Positions 46,092 through 54,303 of a stretch of DNA of 64,000 nt are shown piece after piece. The stretch covers positions 930,001 to 994,000 of the forward strand of contig NZ_STGT01000002.1 of the NCBI RefSeq assembly GCF_004912145.1, in the 5' to 3' direction. The position numbers were made by a program, and so were the translations under genes. Every line of letters begins with the position of its first letter. Positions within the stretch are counted from its first letter, which is position 1. The notes beneath the pieces were generated by a model, which saw only the letters and a list, made by a program, of their open reading frames with translations, made no database searches and was not told the DNA's origin. The DNA comes from Peteryoungia rhizophila (GTDB lineage: Bacteria; Pseudomonadota; Alphaproteobacteria; Rhizobiales; Rhizobiaceae).

Positions 46092-47360
46092 ATGCGTTCC
46101 ATTCCCACCTTCGATACCCTGATCCGCAACGCTGCCCTGCAGGGGCGCGGGGCCCTGAGTGACATCGGCATCCGTGATGGGCGCATTGCCGCGATCATTC
46201 CTGTTGCGCAGCGCGGGGAAGAAAAAGCTCATGTCGTAGAGGATGTCGGGGGCCGCCTGGTGCTGCCGGGTTTCGTGGACACCCATGTCCATCTGGACAA
46301 ATCCTGCCTTCTCGCCTGCTGCAAGGGCGTTGGGGGAGGTTTGAAGGGTGCAGTGGCGGCCGTGTCGCGGCTGAAGCAGCAATTCACGGAAGAAGATGTC
46401 TATCGGCGTGGTGCCCGAACCATCGAAATGGCGATCCTGCAAGGCACCATGCACATGCGCACGCATGTCGAGGTCGATCCTCGCGTCGGTCTGCGAAGCC
46501 TTGCGGCCATCCAGCGGCTGAAGCGCGACTATGCCTTCGCCATCGACCTCTCTATCTGCGTCTTCCCGCAGGAGGGCCTGTTCAACGATCCCGGCACCGA
46601 GGCACTGCTGGAGCAGGCGCTGGACAGTGGCGCGGATCTCTTAGGGGGCTGTCCCTATACCGACAGCGATCCGTCCGCGCATATGGAGCGGATATTTGCC
46701 ATGGCAGAGAGCCATGATGTCGATCTCGACTTCCACCTGGATTTCGATCTCGACCCAAGCTGGACCCATATGGATGACATCTGTCGTTTGACGGAAGCCA
46801 AGGGGCGGCAGGGACGAGTGGCGATCGGACACGTCACCAAACTCGCCGCGATGGAGGAGGGGACCTTCGAGCGGCATGTCACGCAGCTATCGGCCGCCGG
46901 TGTTGCGGTCACTGCCCTGCCATCGACCGATCTCTATCTCAACGGGCGCGACAAGGGGTTTCGTGCCGCACGCGGTGTGGCGCCTGTCCATATTTTGGCG
47001 GAGCGCGGCATAACGACGTCGATCGCGACGAACAATGTGATGAATCCGTTCACGCCTTATGGGGATTGTTCCTTGCTCCGCATGGCCAATCTCTACGCCA
47101 ATATCATGCATATCGGTCCCGACGGCTTCTCCCGGTGCCTTGATCTGATCACGCGAGACGCTGCCCGGCTGATGCGTATCGACGCCTATGGCTTAGCACC
47201 CGGCCACTTCGCAGATCTGATCGTTCAAGATGCCACGGATGAAGACGAGGCTTTCGGCAGCATTGCTCCTGTCCTGATGGGTTTTAAGAAAGGCAGGAAG
47301 ACTTTCGAGCGACGGGCGGAAATTTTGTCGTGGTCGACAAGCGCCGATCCGACAGGCTGA
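46092..47360 (+). CDS. Cytosine-deaminase-like amidohydrolase with an Asn-substituted metal loop
   Basis: This 422-residue amidohydrolase-superfamily enzyme has VDTHVHLDKSCL (HxH, residues 65 and 67), MRTHVEVDP, DFHLDFDLD and AIGHVTKL as in cytosine deaminase. The late loop, usually TDN..DPF with a catalytic or metal Asp, here reads ATNNVMNPFTPYGD, giving Asn at about residue 314. Either another Asp serves or the chemistry differs. ATG 46092 was chosen over TTG 46080. The ribosome site is weak. Proposed partner of the GGT2 pathway. Confidence 0.83.
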   Translation: MRSIPTFDTLIRNAALQGRGALSDIGIRDGRIAAIIPVAQRGEEKAHVVEDVGGRLVLPGFVDTHVHLDKSCLLACCKGVGGGLKGAVAAVSRLKQQFTEEDVYRRGARTIEMAILQGTMHMRTHVEVDPRVGLRSLAAIQRLKRDYAFAIDLSICVFPQEGLFNDPGTEALLEQALDSGADLLGGCPYTDSDPSAHMERIFAMAESHDVDLDFHLDFDLDPSWTHMDDICRLTEAKGRQGRVAIGHVTKLAAMEEGTFERHVTQLSAAGVAVTALPSTDLYLNGRDKGFRAARGVAPVHILAERGITTSIATNNVMNPFTPYGDCSLLRMANLYANIMHIGPDGFSRCLDLITRDAARLMRIDAYGLAPGHFADLIVQDATDEDEAFGSIAPVLMGFKKGRKTFERRAEILSWSTSADPTG

Positions 47361-47511
47361 TACCGCCGCCGCACGCAATCGAAGGCCAGTCCGTTGCTCG
47401 AATGGCGAGCCGCTATTGCGAAGTTCGAGTATGCGCGGTCAAGGAGCCTCAGCGCAGCTTGGTCGAGCCAAGCCAATCATTTTAGTTTCCCACAGGCGGT
47501 GTATTTGAAGC

Positions 47512-48349
47512 CTAGCTGACATCAAACGCCAGTGACAGCCGCCACTCGCCTTTTCGATTCATGAGGAAGGCGATGTTCTTGACGTGGTGGTCGTGGTTTC
47601 GGACGAGTATGTTGAAGACAGCTCGACGAAACTGTTGCTCGATGTCGGAAGTGGGCAAGTGGGTAGGCCGAGCAGCCGGATCGTCTCGACCTCCTGTTCG
47701 TAGGAATGGCTCCGGCCGCATTAAAATCACAGTGGCGTATGGCAGCGAGCGACTGCATGTGGAACTTCTGGCCGCTGACGGTGCGATCGAAGCATTGCGT
47801 CATGAAATGTAATCGGCCGCCTTCGTGGTGGACGCGGCATTCGGTCATGTCGATGCCGGCAGCGCAGCCCTGCGGATCGGCCAACTCCTTGTCGCGATTG
47901 TTTGAGATGCCGTCGAGCTTCATGAGCCAGTGGGTGAAGCCTTCCCAGGCTTTGACCTGGCCGGATCGAGATTCGCCGGTCTCCTCGTTCCATGCGAGGA
48001 TGGCCTTGGCGCGCGCGTGCCTTGCGGATGTCCCGACGCGAAGGATCTCCTGCAGCGTTTCGTGGTCGTCATTGTCTTTGAGGACATCGGTGAGGTTGGC
48101 GCGATTGTTGAGGACCTCGTTGGCGAGTTTGGTCCGCGAATCAATTTCTAGGCGCTGTGATTTGCGCGGCCCTTTGAAAATCGTGGAGTGAAACTCAAGC
48201 GCGCCCATGCCGCGCGTACCGATATAGCAAAGGCGCTCGACCGGATTGAAGCTGCCAGCCGATCGCCCCTGCGTCGCGAGCCATGTATCTTTCAGAGCGA
48301 TGCCGAACGTGTCAGGGAGGGAGTCGGCGAGCATGCCTGGCAGACCCGG
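47512..48349 (-). pseudogene. hipA: hipA toxin kinase fragment, frameshifted
   Basis: The reading starts abruptly at PGLPGMLADSLPDTFG, a segment from the N-terminal third of HipA, and continues SFNPVERLCYIGTRGMGALEF, DGISNNRDKELADPQG and FMTQCFDR. It then changes frame to end with FRRAVFNILVRNHDHHVKNIAFLMNRKGEWRLS, the kinase catalytic/metal region. The N-terminus is missing and no hipB is present. The 5' break lies exactly where the traA fragment begins on the other strand. Not expected to be functional. Confidence 0.85.
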
Positions 48350-48351
48350 AT

Positions 48352-49530
48352 GACGAGGAGGCAGCACGGCGCGATGCCGAGCTGATCCGGCAGAAGCCGG
48401 AGCAGGTTCTGACGCTGATTGCCGGGGAGAAGAGCGTCTTCGATCGATACGATGTCGCCCGCGCGCTTCGTCGCTACATCTAAGATCAAAAGGGGTTTGC
48501 AATGCGTTTGCCGCAGTCATAGCCTCGAAGGCCCTGATGGAATTGCAGAAGGAAACAGGCGGTGAGCTTGCCCGCTACACAACGCGCGAGATTCTGGAGA
48601 TCGAGCACGCCATGGCCGTGCGTGCGGATCGCATGAGCCGCCACTCATTTACTCAAGTCGGCTCGCACGCATCCCATAATGGGAGCGGCCATGGCGTCGA
48701 TCGACATCATGTCGACCGCGCCTTGAGGCTATAGGACGAGGCCCTCAGGGCAATGACAGATGGCTCAACCTCGCAAACAGTTGAACAGCACACACCAGCT
48801 TCACCCACAGGTGAGCCCCGTTCGACGCTACACGCGGGCCTGAGCGAAGAACAACGTCTTGGCGTGTGGCATGTCACCGGACCTGAGCAGATTGCCGGCG
48901 TCATCGGCTTTGCAGGTGCCGGCAAGTCGACCATGCTGGAAGCGGCGCGCACTGCGTGGAAGGCGCAGGGCTACCGGGTGCACGGCGTAGCGCTGGCCGG
49001 CAAGGTGGCGGAGGGGCTGGAGGAACCCTCCGGGATCCTCTCCCGAATGCCCGCCTCCTGGGAACACAGATGGCCGGCGGGCAGGGCAGAACCTGGATCA
49101 GGCGAATTTTCGTCTTCGATGAGGCTGGAATGATCGGCAGCCGACAGCTTGGCGGTTCGTCGAGGAGGTCGAGCAGCGAAGCGCAAAGCTTGTGCTCGTC
49201 GAAGAGCATGAACAGCTGCAGACAATGGGGCGGGTTCCCCTTCAGGGCAAACGCCGAGCGGATCGGTGCCGTCGAACTCTCGGAAAGCCGCCGGCAGAAA
49301 GAGGAATGGCAGAGGCGTCGATCGCCTTTGCCACGCATCTGACGGGTGAGGGGCTGGGGGAGGGCGTTGCCCTTAGGAGAGAGGTCGTCATGGGCACTGT
49401 CGCACGCCAGGCTTCCGATCGGCCGGCGGCTCACTACGGCGCTATGGGTGAGGGTGCCGGTGTTTTCAAAGGAGAGTGGAAAAAGCATCACATTCGCTCT
49501 TGCGTGGGGGGTGAGTTGCCGCTATGAGAC
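48352..49530 (+). pseudogene. traA: Ti-type conjugative relaxase TraA fragment
   Basis: At least three frames carry pieces in order: RDAELIRQKPEQVLTLIAGEKSVFDRYDVARALRRY, then ELARYTTREILEIEHAMAV, then LSEEQRLGVWHVTGPEQIAGVIGFAGAGKSTMLEAARTAWKAQGYRVHG with a helicase Walker A, then VFDEAGMIGSRQL, then ERIGAVELSESRRQKEEW. These match the middle of TraA, the relaxase/helicase of rhizobial plasmids. The relaxase domain and C-terminus are missing. It is a relic of a plasmid or integrative element. Confidence 0.88.
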
Positions 49531-49563
49531 AGCCCGCGCCAACAAGCGCCGACCAGTGTGACC

Positions 49564-49650
49564 GGAGAGGTGGCTGAGTGGTCGAAAGCACAGCACTCGA
49601 AATGCGGCATACTCGCAAGGGTATCGTGGGTTCGAATCCCACCTTCTCGT
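49564..49650 (+). tRNA. tRNA-Ser(CGA), probably defective
   Basis: The stretch folds as a class II tRNA-Ser with anticodon CGA at 49598-49600, a long variable arm (CATACTCGCAAGGGTATC) and a perfect T-arm (GTGGG-TTCGAAT-CCCAC). Three faults are visible: position 1-72 is G-G, the anticodon stem has A28-G42, and no CCA is encoded (discriminator region TTTG). Rhizobial tRNA genes usually encode CCA. It is more likely a relic copy or element-borne tRNA than the main tRNA-Ser gene. Confidence 0.75.
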
Positions 49651-49986
49651 TTGTCGAGAGCGGTCTATGAAGTGGCTAGCTTAGGAAGCCTCTTTTTTGG
49701 CCGATGGTTGGCAGCAACCAGATATTGGTATGGCTTCACCGCGAATTTTGTCGGCCCGTTCCTTCTGCCTTAAAGTCTTCCTTCGGTGCTGGCGTAGAGT
49801 GCGCGGTCGCTGCCTATTGAGCAATCTGCGATCGATGCCGGTTTTTGGGCGTTGTGGTGCTTCGTGCCGGCACGGCGCCTCTGTGTCTGTGTTTAAATCT
49901 GCGACACTTTCATCGAAACCGATTTGCCCGTTGAGCAGAAAGGCGGAGTTCGATTCCTCATAATCACGACTGGTTTGTTATGATGC
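49651..49986. other. Gap before the polysaccharide cluster (336 bases)
   Basis: No convincing gene. A short GGCT/AGCC stem at 49674-49690 followed by TCTTTTTT could end transcription from the left. The remainder should hold the promoter of the polysaccharide cluster, but I cannot single out a box with confidence. Confidence 0.35.
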
Positions 49987-51261
49987 TTGTACATTGATTC
50001 GTGGGTGTTGGATGCGGTGAGAGAACAGGATAGGCTAGAGGGCCGCAACGACTATGTTATTGCAGTCGCGGCTTCGTCCGTGGTCTACAACAGCATGCTT
50101 GCGATTATAAATGCGCATGTGATGCCGCTCAGTTTTTCTCACGTGGCGGCTGCAGAAATCCTGATCTTGCTCGCTGGCTTGTTCTTCATTCTGGGCAAGG
50201 GCATGTCCAGAGACGATATCGGCATTTCCTGCTTCATGGCGTTCACACTTGTGATCGCGTTCTATATGTCGGCTATCAACCGTATCGTATTCGTCGATTA
50301 TCTCCGCAACATTCTTATCGTTTTTTGCTTCGCGACTCTTGGGTCATGGGCCAATCGAAGAACGGTCAAGGCCGCCTTTATGGTCTCGCTGGCGGTTGTA
50401 ATGGCAGTGTTGCTATGTGAGATTTTCTCACTTCCGCTCTACGCCGACATCTTCGAGCCCGGCTATTATTTCGAAACGACACGCGGGCTCAAACCGCCAG
50501 AATGGGATACGACCGGCCTGTTTGGCAATGCACTCGGCTTCGAGGGGCGGCTCAGCTTTGGATTGATTGGCCACAGAGCCTCTTCGCTCTTTCTTGAGCA
50601 GGTCTCGTTGTCAAACTTCGCCGGCGTCATGATGATGTATACCTTGTACTTTTGGGACGAGCTGCGGCGCGGGATGAGATTTCTGCTCATCGCCTGCATC
50701 GCATTGATTTTGCTGACGACAGCCTCTCGCACCATGCTGACTTTCTCTGCGATTTGTTTCGTGGGGTATTTCGTGTTTCCGCTCTTGCCGAAACTCCTAA
50801 GCCTCTTGACGATGCCGCTGATCCTTTTTGCAGGTACTATGGTGTATCTATTCAAGCCGGACGCGAGAGGCGACAATCTCAGCGGCCGTATCGTGCTCAC
50901 CATGCGCCACATATCCGAAATGGATATCTATGGCTTTCTTGGCTTCTATGCCGATAAGGCCGCGCTTTTCGCCGATAGCGGCTATGTCTATATTGTCTAT
51001 GCCGGGACGATTTTCGGAATGCTGGGGTTCTGGTTGTTCGTATCTCTCTATCCTGCCGGACGAACGCCGGCACAGCGAAGGCTGGCCCAGGCGCTGCCGA
51101 TCTTCATGTTCTTCAACTTGATGATCGGTGCAACGCCTGTATTCACCGCAAAGATCGCCGGCTTGATGTGGTTGCTACTGGGACATGCCCGGCACCAAAC
51201 AGTGCCGCGAGTGGGCTCTCAATCCGTTTCAGTGGGCAGCGCTGTGTCGAGACAAGCGTGA
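49987..51261 (+). CDS. Polysaccharide polymerase / O-antigen ligase-like membrane protein
   Basis: This 424-residue protein has about ten membrane helices. A long periplasmic loop (SLPLYADIFEPGYYFETTRGLKPPEWDTTG..GFEGRLSFGLIGHRASSLFLEQ) lies between helices five and six, the arrangement of Wzy/ExoQ/WaaL proteins. SRTMLTFSAI and DNLSGRIVLTM are similar to ligase/polymerase loops. The start is unclear (TTG 49987 or a later GTG), as no ATG is in frame near the beginning. It is the first gene of a plus-strand polysaccharide cluster. Confidence 0.75.
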   Translation: MYIDSWVLDAVREQDRLEGRNDYVIAVAASSVVYNSMLAIINAHVMPLSFSHVAAAEILILLAGLFFILGKGMSRDDIGISCFMAFTLVIAFYMSAINRIVFVDYLRNILIVFCFATLGSWANRRTVKAAFMVSLAVVMAVLLCEIFSLPLYADIFEPGYYFETTRGLKPPEWDTTGLFGNALGFEGRLSFGLIGHRASSLFLEQVSLSNFAGVMMMYTLYFWDELRRGMRFLLIACIALILLTTASRTMLTFSAICFVGYFVFPLLPKLLSLLTMPLILFAGTMVYLFKPDARGDNLSGRIVLTMRHISEMDIYGFLGFYADKAALFADSGYVYIVYAGTIFGMLGFWLFVSLYPAGRTPAQRRLAQALPIFMFFNLMIGATPVFTAKIAGLMWLLLGHARHQTVPRVGSQSVSVGSAVSRQA

Positions 51262-51414
51262 GGCATTTCTGCCTATTGGGCTCTCTTGCGTTGTCCGAAG
51301 GATCGTAGTTCACAGGCGTGAGATTAACCCTTCTGACACAATCAGCCTGCAATCTATGATGCTCTCCTTTAGTGTGCGTGGCTTGCGCATGTAAACTGAA
51401 GGTACGCATCGGAC

Positions 51415-53067
51415 ATGTACAAATTTTTTAATCGGTGTTCCGTTGTTGTGGCGATATCGGCCGTCTGCGTTGTCCTGCTCTTCTTCCTGGAACGGGACAA
51501 TAGAAGCGTACCTTTCGCAATTGCCGTTGTTTTGACGCTAACGGTACTGATTTTCAATTTCACCCAACGTGTTCGAGCATCTTTGTTGTTGGCGTGGTGC
51601 ATCGTTTTCATTGTCGCTGCGATCTCGCTTACGAAGCAAAGATTGATGGGTTTCAATGTGCATGTATTTGACCTGCTGAGTTTTGCAACTGACAGCGACA
51701 GCTTGCATTTCGTGCTGATAAACTATTGGAAGACGCTTATCCCTTTGCCTGTTGCGCTATTGCTGGCAGCATGGTTCGTGCGCGGCCTTTTTCGTGCCGA
51801 CAGACCCTTGCATATTGCTCCTCTTTGGCGCCTTGCAGGAATTTTCTCTGTAGCCGTTTTCCTGACGATCAGTTACCCGCGATCGCCTGGCGATCATGGC
51901 TACTACATGGGTGGCCACTTCGCGACGTCGCTCTTCGTTTCTTTGACGGACACCTCGTTCCTGTTTGAAGAGATAGAGCTAACCCGCGAAGTTGCCGCAC
52001 GGGAGGTTGCTGCTCCGTTTGATCGCGGTCAAATCTGTGGCGACATGTCATCGGCTCCTGACCTTTACATTATCCATATGGAGTCGATGTTTTCCCCTTC
52101 GCTCTATCCTGACTGGAAATTTGGTGGACCCGACAGTTATCTCGCGCGTGAAACTGCTGATTGGAGGCCCTTGCGGGTCGAAACCTTCGCGGGCGCATCA
52201 TGGACGACGACGTTCTCCTTGATGACTGGTCTGCCTGCGATAGATTTCGGGTGGATGCGTCCCTATTTGCCCATCTTCATGGCGGGGAAGGTTAAGAATG
52301 CACTGCCGCAATTGTTGGCAGCATGTGGTTATCGAACTCTTGCCGTCATGCCGACACGCTACGAGATGGTCAATGAGGGGCCATTTTTGAAATCGATTGG
52401 TTTTGAGGAAGTCTATGACCGTGACGACGTTGGCGCGGGCGCATCTCATGCGCGCGACAGGTTGTTCTACGAGTTCACCATGGCGCTTGTATCCGACCAC
52501 AAGAACTCCACCGATCGTCGTCCTCTTTTCGTCTTCGTGCAAACAATGACGACTCACGGTCCTTATGATGACGTCAGTCAGCCGGAAGACGCTGTTGGAG
52601 GAATGCCGTTCGGCAATCGGCCTGATATAGACGAATTTCTGAGACGAATGACGCTCGCACGGCAGGATTTTGCGCCCTTCCTTGCTTTTGTTGACCAAAA
52701 CAAGGCGAAGGGCGGCGCCGTGGTGGTGGAGTATGGTGATCACCAGCCAAGCGTCTCGCAGGATTCAGCCGACGCGGCGGTCCGGGGACAGGCCGCGGCC
52801 GATTGGAACTCTCCACTCTACCAAACCTACTTCGACGTTCACGCTTATGGCCGAGATGTCAAATCTCTCCCACCGATGACCATGGATGTCGGGTTTCTCG
52901 GCGTCACGATCGCCGATGCTGTTGGCCTGCCTAACAATGCAGCTCAACGGGCACTTTTGATGCTGCGTGACCAGTGCGCTGGATCGTATCACTCCTGTGC
53001 CGACAAGGCGCTCGTCTGGGATCACTTGGGCAAGCTGACAGTTTCCGACTTGTTGGAACTACCGTGA
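51415..53067 (+). CDS. LTA-synthase-like phosphotransferase (sulfatase fold)
   Basis: This 550-residue inner-membrane protein has four to five N-terminal helices (about 1-165). A periplasmic alkaline-phosphatase/sulfatase domain follows: DLYIIHMESMFSP (metal Glu), GASWTTTFSLMTGLPA (probable nucleophile Thr), FVFVQTMTTHGPYDD and VVVEYGDHQPS. Relatives move phosphoglycerol or phosphoethanolamine onto glycans (LtaS, OpgB). In this cluster it would decorate the polysaccharide made by its neighbours. Donor not predictable. Confidence 0.83.
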   Translation: MYKFFNRCSVVVAISAVCVVLLFFLERDNRSVPFAIAVVLTLTVLIFNFTQRVRASLLLAWCIVFIVAAISLTKQRLMGFNVHVFDLLSFATDSDSLHFVLINYWKTLIPLPVALLLAAWFVRGLFRADRPLHIAPLWRLAGIFSVAVFLTISYPRSPGDHGYYMGGHFATSLFVSLTDTSFLFEEIELTREVAAREVAAPFDRGQICGDMSSAPDLYIIHMESMFSPSLYPDWKFGGPDSYLARETADWRPLRVETFAGASWTTTFSLMTGLPAIDFGWMRPYLPIFMAGKVKNALPQLLAACGYRTLAVMPTRYEMVNEGPFLKSIGFEEVYDRDDVGAGASHARDRLFYEFTMALVSDHKNSTDRRPLFVFVQTMTTHGPYDDVSQPEDAVGGMPFGNRPDIDEFLRRMTLARQDFAPFLAFVDQNKAKGGAVVVEYGDHQPSVSQDSADAAVRGQAAADWNSPLYQTYFDVHAYGRDVKSLPPMTMDVGFLGVTIADAVGLPNNAAQRALLMLRDQCAGSYHSCADKALVWDHLGKLTVSDLLELP

Positions 53068-53151
53068 ACCCATTGTTTTCAGTCAGGTCACCATCATAGG
53101 TGCGTCTCACACCAGTTCTGCAGGGCTCGAAGGACGAAGGATGATTGCGAC

Positions 53152-54228
53152 ATGATTGGCCACAGTAATTGCAACAGACTCTGTCGCGCAGTGTTTTTTT
53201 GTCTGGCTTCATTTGCAAACGCGGGTTCCGGCAATGCTGCATCTGCAGACCTTTGTTTTCGGGGGCTGAACCTTTCTGGCGCCGAATATGGAGAGTTAGA
53301 CGGTGTGGAGGGTGTGAACTTCATCTATCCCTCGACGTCCACGGTGAACTTTTTCGCAGACAAGGGGTTTGATTCCGTGCGTTTGCCTTTCAAGTGGGAG
53401 AGGCTTCAGCCACGCTTGGGCGGTGCCTTCGACCAGACCGAACTGGAGCGGCTGAAGGCAAGTGTAAATGGCCTGCGCGGCAAGGGTCTGACCGTCGTTC
53501 TTGATCCGCATAATTATGCTTATTACTCCGGTCAGATGATCGGATCAGCTGCAGTGCCTACGCGACAGTTCGCACAGTTCTGGATCCGGCTCGCGGCCGA
53601 GTTCGCCAATGAAGACGGCATCGCCTTTGGGCTGATGAACGAGCCGCATGACATTGCCCCGGCCGTCTGGCTCGATGCGGTAAACCGCGCGATTGCGGGT
53701 ATCAGGGCCGTCGGTGCGCGCAATCTCGTCCTCGTGCCCGGCACGCATTGGAGCGGTGTGGTCTCCTGGCCTGAGGATTTCGGCCGGGGATCGAATGCGA
53801 CGACAATGCTCGGCGTCGTCGATCCGATCGACAATTATGCCTTCGAAGTGCACCAGTACATGGACAAGGACCTGTCGGGCACGAACGAAGCCTGCGTCAA
53901 TGCAGATCTGGCGGTCGACGGGATTGTGAAACTCTCGGAATGGCTGCGCACCCACGACAAACGCGCATTTCTCGGCGAATTCGGCGGATCGAAGGATGCG
54001 GATTGCCTTGCCGGTCTGACGCGCATGATGGATCAGATGGCCGAGGATTCCGACGTCTGGCTCGGCTGGACCTACTGGGCCGGTGGGGACTGGTGGTCGC
54101 CGGACGAGGGCAACAATATCCAGCCGACGGAAGCGGGAGATCGCGCACAGCTCTCCGTTCTTCTTCCGGCGCTCGAACCCGCTGCCGCAGATCCCGGTGC
54201 ATGCGTGCGTATTCCGCCCGCGGGATAA
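53152..54228 (+). CDS. Secreted glycoside hydrolase family 5 protein
   Basis: This 358-residue beta-glycanase of the GH5 (cellulase) family has a signal peptide (LCRAVFFCLASFANAGSGNAASA). Catalytic residues are the acid/base Glu in GLMNEPHD and the nucleophile Glu in FLGEFGGSKD, with the substrate-site motifs VRLPFKWERLQP, LDPHNYAYY and VHQYMD also present. A hydrolase inside a polysaccharide cluster usually trims or releases the product during export. The substrate is some beta-linked glucan or mannan. Confidence 0.92.
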   Translation: MIGHSNCNRLCRAVFFCLASFANAGSGNAASADLCFRGLNLSGAEYGELDGVEGVNFIYPSTSTVNFFADKGFDSVRLPFKWERLQPRLGGAFDQTELERLKASVNGLRGKGLTVVLDPHNYAYYSGQMIGSAAVPTRQFAQFWIRLAAEFANEDGIAFGLMNEPHDIAPAVWLDAVNRAIAGIRAVGARNLVLVPGTHWSGVVSWPEDFGRGSNATTMLGVVDPIDNYAFEVHQYMDKDLSGTNEACVNADLAVDGIVKLSEWLRTHDKRAFLGEFGGSKDADCLAGLTRMMDQMAEDSDVWLGWTYWAGGDWWSPDEGNNIQPTEAGDRAQLSVLLPALEPAAADPGACVRIPPAG

Positions 54229-54303
54229 GACTTAATTAACCGTAAATACTCATAGTTCGGCAAGAAACGGACGTCTTTCGACGTCCGCTGGACCTCTACA
54301 TAC

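Noticed and set aside
48292-48520. Possible HipA N-terminus on the minus strand upstream of 48349
   Set aside because: The plus-strand frame here encodes recognisable TraA sequence, so the minus-strand peptide is its shadow and HipA is truncated.
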